From the NCBI GenBank assembly GCA_011319805.1, contig SJRY01000266.1, forward strand, positions 620,001-684,000: a stretch of DNA of 64,000 nucleotides. The letters are read 5' to 3'. The notes beneath the pieces were generated by a model, which worked only from the letters and a program-made list of their open reading frames with translations, was not told where the DNA came from and did no database searches. The translations under genes and the position numbers were made by a program. This document shows positions 1-10,652 of this stretch, piece after piece (position 1 is the stretch's first letter; the number at the start of each line of letters is the position of its first letter). Source of the DNA: Macrocybe gigantea (lineage: Eukaryota; Basidiomycota; Agaricomycetes; Agaricales; Callistosporiaceae).

Positions 1-2537
1 CTCTCTACGAATGCAACTCAGGATGTCTCAGGATGCCTTCACAGCGGCGCAGAGCGGCATTTATAAATCTGTATTCATGACCAATCTGATTCTGACCTTC
101 TGAAAGATACAAATTCAACCAGAAGCTACCGATGACTGCCGTGCTGTTTGACTGATCCGTGGACGGATGCCACTGGAAGGACAGAACCGCTCAAGTTTAG
201 CTGCCCCGCGGTCTCATGAGGCAGTGCAGTATCTTGCATTTCTTCTTGCATTGAACTAGAGGACGAAGATGGCTGAGAGCCTGCAGTAGGTCATTCCTCG
301 AGGCTTGGACGTGGGCGAGATTGAACGCAACGCTCATAATTTGACCTAAGACTACATCGCAACGTGATCAACATCGAAAACAACACCTAACCAATGCAAT
401 GACTTACAGCAATACCAGCCATTCTTACCGGTTCAGATGAATACCACGACAGCTGGCACAGTATACAGGACCAACGCGATGCCAGACACCGACCCGGTCT
501 CTGTCTTGGTTTACTGACGACGTGCATGCGGATTCTGCTGTGGATTCCCGGCACTGGATGGAGATGTTTGAAAAATCAGAAAGTTGAGTTCATGCATCAC
601 GCAGACTCTGCGTGTCTTGGGCACTTTCAATCTTGCTCTCGTTTCCGTCGTAAACTGGTAACGACTATCTGCCCACATTCCACATGGTTCTATTGTTCAG
701 GTCGGAGAATCTTTGGTCAGGCATCTATCTTGTAATTGCCCAATTTGCTCAGCCCTTATCTGTGATTTAGCTTTAAGCTAGGTCTTGCATAGCAGATGCG
801 GTGCTTGCAGTAAAGAACTGCGTGGTAAACGCACCCACTCCGAGACTTGAGACTGGAATTCGTCATTATATTGCTGCGCGGTGATCTGCGTCAGAGCTTT
901 TATAATCGTCGCGTTTTCGGCGTTCATATCGTTGGCGTTTAATTCACGCTGTAGGCGCGTTTCGCGGGGGACATCGTAGAACAGGAAACCACCTTAGAGG
1001 ACTCTGATTCCAATGCCATAGGATCGAGGGGCAGATAAACACTTTTGCTGTGCGGAGGGAAGAGCTTTGAACGCCAGGCGGATGACTTCCAGTCTGTCCA
1101 AATATATGCCCCCTGATTATTCCATCTATATTGAAAGAGGAGTCGATTACAATGTCCCAGTCAGGTGCATTGCAATCGGTCTCCTTCACTCACATGTACA
1201 ATACGAAACGTCGGTGGGTTGTTGAAAACTGCAGTCTGAGTAGCTGGTAGGTACTGCCATCCACGTGACGTGTCTCACTTGCATTATACCAGACGTTTCG
1301 ATTCCGGGAGGCAATTCGGAAACCTTATCTCTGTCTCCTGCATGTTGCTTCGTAGCGAAGCACGACGTAGACGACTGCTACATGTCATATTCCGAGGGCG
1401 CTATGGAGGGTGCAGCGTCTGGTTGCGCGGCTTTCAACGGCTGTAAAGCAGCTGAGCGTGTGCCATCTCAGAAATGAGATTATTTCCTCCGTACGATGGC
1501 AAGGCCGCGCCATTTTCCTTGCGAGGCAGATCATAAAGCTCATTCTGCAAGGAGACTTTTCCGGCGTGTTCATGAGCATGCTGACGCATATGCAAATCAC
1601 GGTTAGTTATAATGTCGGAACTTTCTTTTGGTGTACCAGTGTTGAAGACAGTATTCTGGGTTAGCACGAAACTTTGATGATGCACAGACATAATTTCTGT
1701 AACATCTACGACATATCAGAGCAGGTGGCCTCTTTACCTCCGGGTACGCGTCCGTGATGTCTGCGCGTGTGTGGGACTTGCGAGGGAAGGAATTCCGTTA
1801 GACGTTTGAGGGCGGGAGGGCGCTCCAATGCATAGCTATTCCGTTGCACACGTCCGGCACGAGCGGCCGTTGTCGATCCAAAGCCATTGCAATGTCGGTC
1901 AACTGTAACGGCATGGTACCGCTTCCAACGTAGCTAGACCAATGCATCATGGCCTATGAAGGACCTGAATTGGAAGCCGCTGCATCAAAGGATGTGAATC
2001 TCGTTTGAGCGACTCAGCTTCCAAACAAGGAAGGTCCGCCTCGTGCAACTTCAAAAGGGCAAGAATCAGCACGGCGTCCTTTACTCTTCACATCAACGAA
2101 GTCTGCAGAGATCGCAGTTGAACGCGATACCCATTGTATGGGGTGCTGTGGCGGCATATCGCATCACCATATTTCTTCTAGGGCAGGCTATGGAACTTGC
2201 CCTCCAATCCGGTGAGGAAGCCTTCTGGATGGAAACATTTGTGAATGTAGACAAAAAAATTCATTCTATACCGAAATGGCCTAGGAATGCGATTGGAATA
2301 CCTTCTCTGGCTACACAACTTGGCCGAGCGTAGTGGAAGAATGCGTCCTAGCGCGTATTGCCTTCTTAAAAAGACTGTCATACAATTCGGCCCGTCGCAG
2401 AGAAAGTCGAGCCTGCGAACGCAAATCACCTTGGAGGAAATCGTAGCTTTTAGTTGTCATGGTGTTAAAAAAATTCCTGCTCAGGATGAGGTAGAGGGAT
2501 GCAGCAGCATGAGATAGATAAAAGTCCCAAATCAAAA
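1..2537. other. Gene-poor region, no recognisable gene
   Basis: About 2.5 kb without a coding region I can support. All open frames are short (under 100 codons), none shows a domain, and I could not chain them into exons with convincing splice sites. I saw no tRNA, no long terminal repeats, no transposase or reverse-transcriptase motif and no tandem array. It may hold a non-coding RNA, a lineage-specific gene, or the far end of a gene lying outside the window. The part next to 2538 is the 3' side of the uL6m gene. Confidence 0.5.
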
Positions 2538-3238
2538 TTACTTCTTCTTGACGGTTTTTATTCTAATTTGTTCATTTCCAACGAAAATGCCCTGAAGTGC
2601 GAAGACAGCGTTATGTCAAAACCAAGCAAAAGGATGGGACGATGTACCTTTCCCTTATACGGTTCCGGTTTTCTATAACTCCTTATCTTCGCCGCGAACA
2701 GCCCTAGTTGGTGTTTGTCCGTGCAGAACAACACAATTTTCGTTGGCGTGGGCACTTCGACCTTGATGTGCGGAGGAATAGGCACGTAGATGAAGTGCGA
2801 GTGGCCCACTTTCATCACCAGACGTTGGCTCAACGGGCCTTGCCCGGTAGCGCGTGGGTCCTGCTCCAGCGCCGCCCTGTATCCGACTCCGACGAGATAC
2901 AATGGTACAGTGAATCCCTCCGACATGCCCGTGATGGCATTCGATAGCAGCGTCCGCGTCGTCCCCCACATCTGCCTCTGCGCTTTGACTTCTGCGTCCT
3001 CTACGGATACTGCGATGACGTTAGGCTCGGGGAAGTCGAGTTTCATGTATGACTGCATTGGGACGGATGTGGTGCCCAGCGGCCCCTTGACCACTGCCGA
3101 CGTCTGTGAAGGCTCGACGGTGACGCCTACTGGAAGTCTAATTGGTTCGCGTCCGATGTGCGACACATGGGCTCTGGCGCAGGCGGTAGCGGAAAAGCGA
3201 CGAACGGCCTGACCCAGTTGTGGCCGGAGAAGGCTCAT
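2538..3238 (-). CDS. MRPL6: Mitochondrial large-subunit ribosomal protein uL6m
   Basis: This is a uL6-family protein of the mitochondrial 54S subunit, about 214 residues. Two exons: 3238-2648 and 2591-2538, with a 56-nt GT-AG intron between. The long open frame reads through the donor, but splicing gives the conserved uL6 signature RKPEPYKGKGI followed by a basic tail ending KTVKKK. The N-terminus (MSLLRPQLGQAVRRFS) is Arg-rich and lacks acidic residues, as in a mitochondrial presequence, and is followed by SHIGREPIRLP, the usual start of mature uL6. The core has the two-lobed uL6 pattern. ATG 3238 is the only sensible start. The 3' end of the Arc1-like gene lies 71 bp upstream on the same strand. 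Confidence 0.93.
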
Positions 3239-3309
3239 TGCAGGAGAGGGTAAATTATTCCATTATATAAGCAACATTTCTATGCTGGACAACAGCCAAC
3301 AACAGACAA

Positions 3310-4909
3310 CTATGAAAGCGACGCGCCAACCAACGTGGGCGCGACGCACACTCCGTTCTTCGTCCGAATGCGATGTATGCTCTTCGTCGCGGAATTGACC
3401 CACGCCGCTTCTCTGCTTTCCAGTGTCGTGAATCCTGGTCGAAATTTGAGAACTCTGTATATCTCTGGAAGGGAGAGACTTACCAGGCTGTATCGTTTCA
3501 AAAATCTTTTTCTTGGGATTGAGCTGAGAAAGCGGCGTCGCGTCTAGATTTAAAAAAAAAAAATATGACTAAACTTCCAAAAAGAATATGATGCACTGTT
3601 GCTCACTTTCAAATTCTGCTCCTTCAAAGTACACTCTCTCGCCAGGTTTTGAACCAGCAGGAGGTTGAATCAATTCAATGCCTCCTTCTTTTCCATCTTT
3701 TGACGTAGCCTAGGAAAATAGTCACGAAGTGATTTAGCAATAATACAATAGGTGCGTACACATAGAACCATAGCGAAACTCTTGACACCCCGCATATTCG
3801 CCGGCTTCAAGTTACACTAGGAAGAGAAGTCAAGACACGCGCAATTGCAACGCGAGGAACATACCACAGCGACCAGGTACTTGTCTCTCATTTGCTCTAT
3901 GGGAATATAATTCACAAGACCAGAAACAACGGTCCTAGGTCCTGTCTCTTCACCCAGATCTATTTGCTGAGATGGCAGAGTTAACGAAGCGCAAGCAAAG
4001 GCGGAATTGATGGACATACCTCGACATACAAGCTATCCGCGTCAGGGTGCTTCATGACTTGGAAGAAGTCGTCAGAATCGGAGCGAACGTTCTAAAAGTC
4101 GAACGCACCATCAATGATATGCCCAACTCGAAGGTCGATCATGGACGGTACGGGCTCTCCCTCGTCAGCGGCTGCAGTCGCAGCTTTGCCACCGTTAGCG
4201 GCCGCCTTCTTTTTGCCTGATTCTTCATTAGCTCCCTTCTTCTTTTCTTTTGCTTTCTCTTTCTTATCGGCCTTGGCTGTCGTCTCTTTGGACTCGGCAG
4301 CGGGCGACACGGATGTAGCAGGGGCAAGGGGAGCCGGCTTTTTCTCTTTTTTCGCGGGCTGAGCTTGACGCGTCAACTTTGGTGCATTTTCCAAATCAAA
4401 TGAAACCAGGCTGAATGCAGGAGCCAGAGCCTCTGCATACGAACGGACAGAGGGCGTTGATTGAATATGGTCAAAGTAACGAGTAAGGGCGGGGCGAGAG
4501 TAATATTGAGGTGGTTGGAGCTGTGACTATGAATGACTGAGTTACGACGCAACAATCAGGTAAAGCGCGTCTTATACATACGATGGCGGGGTGCAAAGAA
4601 CCATAAAGAGCGACGTCCGCCGCCGTCAAGTAATTACCGACAAGATAAGTTCTTGGTGTGAGATGGGAGTCGAGATTCTGACCAAAATTTTACTCGGATA
4701 TATTCTCAAAAGATAAGATACAAAAGGCTACGCACTTGCAAGCTAGCTTCACCGCCGATATCGCTCCCTCCCGCCTTCTCAATCCATTCTGTCACTTCCG
4801 CTTGATCTATTTTAGATTCGCCGATGAGCTGCGTGCCATCCTTGGTCACAGAGGCCACCAATGCTTTAACTTGAGGGGTAAGCTTGTCGAGGGCTGCCTG
4901 GAAAGACAT
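3310..4909 (-). CDS. ARC1: Arc1-type aminoacyl-tRNA synthetase cofactor with EMAPII-like tRNA-binding domain
   Basis: A cytosolic tRNA-binding cofactor of the Arc1/AIMP1 family, which delivers tRNA to methionyl- and glutamyl-tRNA synthetases. Several exons join into: an N-terminal GST-like part (starting MSFQAALDKLTPQ, then YLVGNYLTAADVALYGSLHP); a Lys/Ala-rich linker (KKEKKPAP...KADKKEKAKEKKKG), a typical tRNA-binding basic segment; and an OB-fold domain with IDLRVGHI, KHPDADSLYVE, SGLVNYIPIEQM, NLKPANMRGVKS and VYFEGAEF. The C-terminal extension ends at TAG/TGA near 3310 and matches the EMAPII tail (FETIQPG...NSATKSIHR). The upstream in-frame ATG at 4966 would add an Arg-rich, hydrophobic leader and so could allow a mitochondrial form. 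I chose 4909 because a GTCACGTG E-box lies about 80 bp upstream of it. Confidence 0.9.
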
Positions 4910-4990
4910 GGGACGGTATATCGATAATCTAGGTGCGAATCGATGAAGACGAGTCAAGAGACCCATTTTCAAGTGACAGAAATGGCAATC

Positions 4991-4996
4991 CACGTG
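4991..4996. promoter_or_regulatory. E-box CACGTG (extended GTCACGTG) upstream of ARC1
   Basis: A palindromic CACGTG core, read as GTCACGTGG on the minus strand, 82 bp upstream of the ATG at 4909. The same 8-mer lies at similar distances upstream of DHR1, SCM3 and EFL1. It fits a bHLH (Cbf1/USF-type) site; binding is inferred. Confidence 0.45.
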
Positions 4997-5044
4997 ACAT
5001 TCAACACCAGAAAGAAACAGGGTAGTTATTCACGGAAACATGCC

Positions 5045-6542
5045 CTAATCGTACTTTCCCTTGCTCTCGTCGAAATTATTTCCAACCTTTGACACAAGGA
5101 AATCGCCGTACACCACCGGCTTGTGAAGTTCTGGTACCTGCAGAGCCAGGTCTTTCTGGACACGTAATACGGCAGGCAACGGTTCGACTTTCGCGTCAAA
5201 GTTCGGCTCGAAGAAGAACGGGATCCTGCATTGCATACATGAGATAAACTATTTGGCGTATTTTTCCGCAATAGTGACGTACGATATGCTGGCAGACGAT
5301 GTCAGTGACGCCTCTTATTTCTCTCGGCATCAACTCACCGATAATTGGAACCGCGGTGAATGACGCGGTGGAGTGTGGATCGATACAGTCCATTTGTCCA
5401 AACTTCCCACACTGTAAAGCCGTCACGAATCTCAGTACTTGCGAATGTGCCTGTTCGCGGACATACTCTCGCCGACGTTGCAAACCACGCATCCTGGTAT
5501 TGGGTCTGCGTTTATCCATGTACCTTTCTCACTCCCATGTTCCTCAGGGAGGCCCTTAATATCCACACCTACCAAATCCTGCCGCTTTGAAAGTACCTGC
5601 AAGGCATTTAGAGTTGGGTCGGCGTACAGGAACCTATAGCAAAATCTCAGCAATCGCCAATGGCCCAGATCTACGCGTACGTGAGGCATCCGTAATCTCT
5701 GCAGGTCGTCTTAGTGTCAACAATACAAGTACAAGAAAAGAGAAGCTAAGCTTACTTGTGGGCGCCGCATGAGAACCCATCGTGGTCGTTCGGGAGAGGT
5801 GGATAGCCTGGTCAAAGAGTCGAATCTTCAGAATTGAGCAGAATTCCGGGTGCGGATCTCAGACCTATCACTCGCATTACCCAGAAACTATCGTCCACTT
5901 TGGATCTCAGAGCCTGCCATTCATCTTCCGTCATTCCGAGTCCATATGCCATGCTGTGGGCAAAGGGTCGAAACCATCTCGAAGGCCTGATTCTCTATCC
6001 AGGACTCACGCCTCCATCACAATCAACCCTAGTTTCTTCATCTTCTCTATCCATACTTCGTACTTTGCCTTGAACCCCGACACAGTGGGCCATTGATTCT
6101 CTCCCCAAACCGGCTTCGTCTTGTCCGGCTTGTCGACGGGCTTATAGAAATCCAGGCCTTCATGTGCATCGGCCTTGCCATTCGTGACGTTCTCTTTCAA
6201 CCTAGCATACCCTGCGCAAGACACCCGCAAGTGAGCAACAGCAGAGTGATATTCTGCTCAAACTTCGGAACCTCTCGCATAGTCCTCATTCTTCAACGCA
6301 AGTTTGTCCTTCTCCGGCTGCGGGAGTGAGAAGAATTGTCGAGCCAGCTGCGTTAAGTACTCCGGCTCCGTCGCATCCACATAGCTGGATATGTTCAGAT
6401 AGAAGAATCCATACTCTATGCAAGCAGTGTGGAGTGCTGCCGATACAGAGGGCCTAAGCTTGACGCTTTCTGGATCAGAGCGTGTCCATGGGCCTATGTC
6501 TATGATAGGCAGCGCGCTAGTTTGACCGTCAGCGGGTGCCAT
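5045..6542 (-). CDS. 2-oxoglutarate/Fe(II)-dependent oxygenase, isopenicillin N synthase-like
   Basis: A 2OG-Fe(II) dioxygenase with the N-terminal DIOX_N and C-terminal catalytic jelly roll. The N-part has LPIIDIGPW, YGFFYLN and ARQFFSLPQPEKDKL. The catalytic part has GYPPLPND, then CGAHKDYGCLT with the HxD iron ligands (the Lys codon is split by an intron), then STLHRVIH with the distal His, then the RxS 2OG-binding motif as RISIPFFFEPN. The RxS motif is complete only if a 6-nt exon at 5283-5288 is included. Introns are short (about 50-60 nt), giving roughly ten exons. The substrate cannot be told: the family hydroxylates or desaturates many small molecules. The frame is intact throughout. 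The start ATG 6540-6542 opens a good DIOX_N domain. Confidence 0.88.
5283..5288 (-). other. Predicted 6-nt microexon of the 2OG oxygenase gene
   Basis: Six bases (CATATC on the minus strand) are flanked by a 50-nt GT-AG intron (5338-5289) and a 57-nt GT-AG intron (5282-5226). Included, the junction codes NYRISIPFFFEP, the family RxS motif. Skipped, a single 113-nt intron would give NYRIPFFFEP, which stays in frame but lacks the Ser. The intron sizes match those of neighbouring genes. Confidence 0.72.
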
Positions 6543-6923
6543 TGACCTGGACGGGGGGGAAATACGATAGGATGGTGATAGCGCAGAAAGATAACAATGG
6601 TTTCAAATCGGAATGGTGTTGCCTAAGCTTCAAAGTGTTCCGGCCGTCTGGTCTGGATGTATCGACCCGGCCAATGAGCATGTGGACCAGTGGTCATAAG
6701 ATCCTCACGGCAGGACCTAACCACGCCTTGATTCACATAAAGAAGACAAGCGCCAGGAATGGCAGCCGTATCGCGTTAGTTTGTACACCGTTCTCATGGC
6801 AAATTACGCCCGTCTAATACATAGAACAAATAATATGCGGATACTACTGGTACGCTATAGCCACTTCTTGGGCAAAGGTGAAATGCAATTAGGCGACGAG
6901 GGGAGTGGCGGGTAAAACCTTGT
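6543..6923. other. Intergenic region between oxygenase start and DPB3 stop
   Basis: 381 bp that should contain the oxygenase promoter (minus strand) and the 3' UTR of the Dpb3-like gene. I see no open frame with a domain, no clear TATA box and no repeat. Confidence 0.5.
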
Positions 6924-8189
6924 TCAGCTTGCAGGACGGAACTGCTGAGAGTAAATGGTGCGCCCCGGATTTTGCGCCATGGAACCAAAAGGTCCACCTG
7001 GTCCTTGGAGGAAACCGCTGGCTGGACCCGTAAACGGACCTGACCACGATTCTTCCAACGGAACATAGTTTTGAGGCCGAGGAAATGCATGATTGTGGGG
7101 TGGTGAGTGATGCTCAGGCAAGTCTTGCTGCACAGGCGCAGGTGGGAGAACGCTAGACCGTGCTGGAGATGTGTGTCCATTCATGATGGGATGGAGTGGT
7201 TCGTCTAAAGGATGCCACTCGGCGAAGGGGCGTCCTTCCCTCTGTAGAGATAGATCTTCGCGCCGACGATCCGTTGGGGGTAATTCGTGAGGCGGCTCGG
7301 GCGCCTGTCTCGATTTTCTGCGATTGCCCACGTATACATGCTCGCCTGACGCCGCGTCGCGTTTATCTGCGCTGTTTGCCCTCGGTTTTGATTTCTTCGA
7401 TTTCAGAGGACGCGTGGTCAGGGGAGAGATGTTGGACTGTAAGTTCAGAGAGTCGGACGTGGCCATAGCGGGATCCTCCTCTAACACCTCCTTCTCTTTG
7501 GCTTCACGCAGTGTAAGGGCCGTGGACAGACTAATAGGTTCAGGAATCGTGTCTGTAGCACCAGGATGTAGGACAGCGTTCAGAAGAGATGTAGAATCAC
7601 AAACCATTGAGGAATAACAATTCTTGATATTGTTTCGTAACACAAGCTGTGAGAGGCATGATTTAAGCAATAGTCGGGTGTTAGGAGGTCAAAGAGCATA
7701 CCCATATCCTTGTAGGCGACGGAGGTACGTCTTTGTGAGGCAGCATGCAAGTAACCGTTTTGCGCCATTCTTTTAATGAACTCCTCCTGTTATTTCTGAC
7801 ATAAGAAGACTTGAGAAAGTGAATAAAGTTGGAGACTCGCCGTCGCGACGGAAAGAATGAACAGGCCTTCTTTTGAGAGCGCGAGGTTTCCGGTAACGCC
7901 TAAAGCAAAATGTCAGGGAAATGCGAGGAAGCGTGTAGGTAAGGAGGGACGGACCGTCTGCTTGTAGTATGTTTTCTAACCGGATGACGGGGAGAAGGCT
8001 CTGGCCCGGCGTGCGCTCGCCGACTGATGATGACGAGCCTTGGGCACCAGAGGTACTGGCTTCGGGCTCTTCAGTGTCTGTGTCGGATTCGAGCTGATCA
8101 ACTTCGTCTTCCGGTTCGGATTCTATGTCTTCGGCGTCGTTGCTAGACTGCTCCTCGATGTACAGCTGATGTTCCTGGATAGAGGCCAT
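6924..8189 (-). CDS. DPB3: Histone-fold protein, Dpb3/POLE4-type (DNA polymerase epsilon subunit or CHRAC-like)
   Basis: An acidic N-terminus (about 60 residues rich in Glu/Asp/Ser) leads into an NF-YC/Dpb3-type histone fold assembled over three exons: LPVIRLENILQADG, then VTGNLALSKEGLFILSVAT, then EEFIKRMAQNGYLHAASQ with RRTSVAYKDM and a final helix ending QYQELLFLN. This family pairs with a Dpb4-type partner in DNA polymerase epsilon or in ISWI/CHRAC remodelling complexes; the sequence alone does not separate the two. A long low-complexity Pro/Ser/Arg tail of about 200 residues follows (from DTIPEPISLS to RPAS). One intron, 7840-7787, has a GC-AG boundary. Start ATG 8187-8189. Confidence 0.82.
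7787..7840 (-). other. GC-AG intron in the Dpb3-like gene
   Basis: A 54-nt intron with donor ACG|GCGAGT and acceptor AACAG|GAG. Removing it joins FILSVAT to EEFIKRMAQ in frame across the middle of the histone fold. No GT donor nearby gives the same join. Confidence 0.65.
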
Positions 8190-8386
8190 CTAGGGAGGGA
8201 CAAAGGAAATTGTTGATGGTTAGAAGCCCTAGGCCTTCCTTCAGGAGGGATGCATAGAATAGGGTTGATGTCAGACGGTGTGAAATTTCGAGGAACACCA
8301 AACGCGAGACCGAGCTCTCCGTCATACTCCACGTTATACATTGCGTTGCCTACTGTTACAGAAATGCTACTACCGATACATGCAAT

Positions 8387-8999
8387 TTACTGGATGGGAA
8401 CGACGACGCTGCCCTTATCCTCCGCCTTGTTCACCTCGATGGTCAACACTCCATGCTCGAGCTTGGCAGAAACGTTCTTTCCATCGATAGCTCGAGGAAG
8501 CCAGACAGTGCGCGTAAAGCTTTCGTCTCCAACGAAAGACCTCTCTGCCGAGATTTGGTTACTAGCCTCTGCTTGAGTAACAGCTGTCGAACCTATGAGA
8601 GAACATACGTCAGAAATCTGCGATTTGGAACGGGAGAAGGAAGGAAGGAAACATACCGCTCTCCGCAGTGGCGCCTTCAGCAGCAGGAGCTTCGACGGTT
8701 TGAGGCTGGCTTCGCCTAGCCGTGACCTTGCCCTGAATAGTTACGCTCCTCCCTGCATCGCCGATCCGCACTTCGAGGTTTTCCTTCGTGACGCCAGGAA
8801 GGTCAGCTTCAAGGACGTACTTGTCCCCTTTCTCCGTGACATCAATAGGCGGAGCTCGGATAAAAGGCGTGCGGAAAAACGGTTCGTCGAAGACGGAAAC
8901 AGGAAACCCCGTCACGGAAGGGGGAGGTCTGGAGATGGGCTCCTCGAACATACGAAAGATGGGGCGCATTTCGCGCAGAATTTGGCGTGCGATAGACAT
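8387..8999 (-). CDS. Small heat-shock protein, Hsp20/alpha-crystallin family
   Basis: A 182-residue Hsp20 chaperone that holds unfolding proteins under stress. Two exons (8999-8657 and 8592-8387) with a GT-AG intron. The alpha-crystallin domain starts at PPIDVTEKGDKYVLEADLPG and includes KENLEVRIGD, SVTIQGKV, ERSFVGDESFTRTVWLPRAI and ends with the conserved HGVLTIEVNKAE. It lacks a clear C-terminal I-x-I motif and ends VVVPIQ. An Ala/Glu/Ser-rich insert interrupts the domain at the intron, as in many fungal Hsp20s. A TATA box and a four-unit heat-shock element lie 55-95 bp upstream of the ATG, so heat or stress induction by Hsf1 is likely. Confidence 0.95.
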
Positions 9000-9054
9000 A
9001 TTGTTGACGAGAATGTTCCTAAAAACTGCTGTGAGTTAATAGAGTGCTCGGCTC

Positions 9055-9063
9055 CTATATAAG
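9055..9063 (-). promoter_or_regulatory. TATA box of the HSP20 gene
   Basis: The minus strand reads CTTATATAG, about 56-64 bp upstream of the ATG at 8999 and just downstream of the heat-shock element. A TATA box is usual in inducible fungal heat-shock promoters. Confidence 0.65.
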
Positions 9064-9074
9064 TTTGCAGCAGC

Positions 9075-9094
9075 CATCCAGAAGATACTGGAAA
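9075..9094 (-). promoter_or_regulatory. Heat-shock element (Hsf1 site) upstream of HSP20
   Basis: Four contiguous 5-bp units on the minus strand, TTTCC-AGTAT-CTTCT-GGATG, match the alternating nTTCn/nGAAn pattern at 10 of 12 core positions. The site lies about 12 bp upstream of the TATA box and 76-95 bp upstream of the ATG. Function is inferred. Confidence 0.6.
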
Positions 9095-9308
9095 CATGGC
9101 GAGGCCAGCGTCGCTCCACGGAATTGGAATAATTCGGTGTTCTAGACAACTCTGAGACTTTGGCGTCCAAATATAGGTAAACAAATGAGGAAAGGCAGCT
9201 CTGGTATTACAAATGCTCGAAGGATGAAGTTTGGAAGACACAATGTACATGTAGAAGATGCTGGAAGAAGAGATGCTCTACTGGAATAGATAGGTACTTT
9301 TTATCAAG

Positions 9309-10652
9309 TCAGGGTCCTCCAGGCCATTCCACCACCCACTGGGCTGCGACTGAGTGCTCCTGATTATCATCATCCTCGAATTTGAGCTTGTAAGTAGGAA
9401 TATATTTTGAGGACGGAGCAGGCTAGAATGGGACTTGGTTCAGGAAAGAAAAATTGCGCAAGCATCTGCCAGACATACTCGACCTGAGGGTTGCATGTCT
9501 TTGGGAGCGGCGACGACTTCAGCGCGGTAGAAACAACTTGTGTCTGGATACAGCGCCATGACCGTCGAGCCCACAGAGAATTCTTGGTACGAGTTAACAT
9601 GGGCTGGACTGCTCGGCGCAGCATTCGGGTCGGGCAACGGAATAATGGACCTCAACGTCGTCGTGTACAGGCTAGAAGCAGGGATCAGAAATGGCAATTC
9701 TCCAAGATGACGTCAACTTACAGTCCTGGCTGACCGTCTTCCTGAGGCTCGGGATCCTGGACTTCGTATCTAGGACCGTTTTAAAATTAATGAAGAAGAC
9801 GCCGTAAATTTTCATGAAATCACTTGTTCTTTTCCGCGCTGAGGCACTTCGTCACCAGAGCGAGAATCCAGGTGTTCTCATCAGTATCTGTTCCGCCATT
9901 CGCGGACTTGCCTGGCGGCGGATGAAAGGCAACTTTTCTGCCTTGTTGAAGGGCAGTTGCTTCGCATAAGCTTCTCGCCGGGCCTTCGTGTCACGCGCAG
10001 AAGCTAGAGGCGGCGACGGGCCGACAGAACTCCGTGCAGGAAGCGTAATGGAGACGCCGCGACTGCCTGCTGCAGCACCGACCGCCGGCGGGACCGGTGT
10101 CCCAGATGGTGAAGGCGCTCGAGGCCTCTTAATTCGCTTTTCTACAAAGATGAAATTTCAGTACATTTCCGCGTACCGACATGGCAGATGCTTGCCAGGA
10201 GGCAGTGCTTCAGGGGCTTTTCTCAAGGCTATTAATACGCCTATTCGCTCTATGGCGTCCTCAATTGCTCTGTGACGGATTTTATTTACCGAGCTTGTAT
10301 TCATTGCAAGTGACAAACCTTGCTTCGTCCTCTGCGGTCGCGCGAATTTCGTGTAGGCCAGGAGTCAGTTTCTTGTAGATCGTTTTGACTCCGTCAAAGC
10401 CTTCCGCGGGCAAAGTATCGTCTTGTGGCCATGCAGAAATTAGCCTGTTTACCCTTCCAATGGTCTCTATCGTGGACGAATGGGAATATTTATTCGTCAA
10501 GGCGATAAGTGACTCCGCGGCATGAGACCAGCAGTCAACTTCTGTTAACAGAACAACGTGATTGTCGTCACACCGCTGCGCTCAGCATAAAATACGCGAA
10601 ACGCACCTTCGGAAGAGACTGGACGCGAAGGAATGCCTCGTCGTCTATCCAT
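9309..10652 (-). CDS. SGF29: SAGA-associated factor 29 (tandem Tudor reader), with an apparent 1-base frameshift
   Basis: A subunit of the SAGA coactivator that reads H3K4me2/3 through a C-terminal tandem Tudor domain. Conserved pieces include ENTWILALVTKC, YEVQDPEPQEDGQPG, STVMALYPDTSCFYRAEVV and a final exon with YKLKFEDDDNQEHSV and QWVVEWPGGP. The N-terminal part is helical (CWSHAAESLIALTNKY, IETIGRVNRLISAWP, AIEDAIERIGVLIA). The first ATG I can support is 10652 (MDRRRGIPSRPVSSE). Between the helical linker (REAYAKQLP) and GRKVAFHPPPG the frame is one base short at the GGG run 9951-9953. No intron explains this, so it is either an assembly error or a real lesion. Confidence 0.85.

Noticed and set aside
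2558..2647. Open-frame extension of uL6m past YKGK into an unrelated 30-residue tail
   Set aside because: This is intron plus wrong-frame exon 2; splicing gives the conserved KGKGI end.
4967..4993. Arc1 start at 4993
   Set aside because: The codon at 4993-4991 is GTG, inside the E-box; real ATGs lie at 4966 and 4909.
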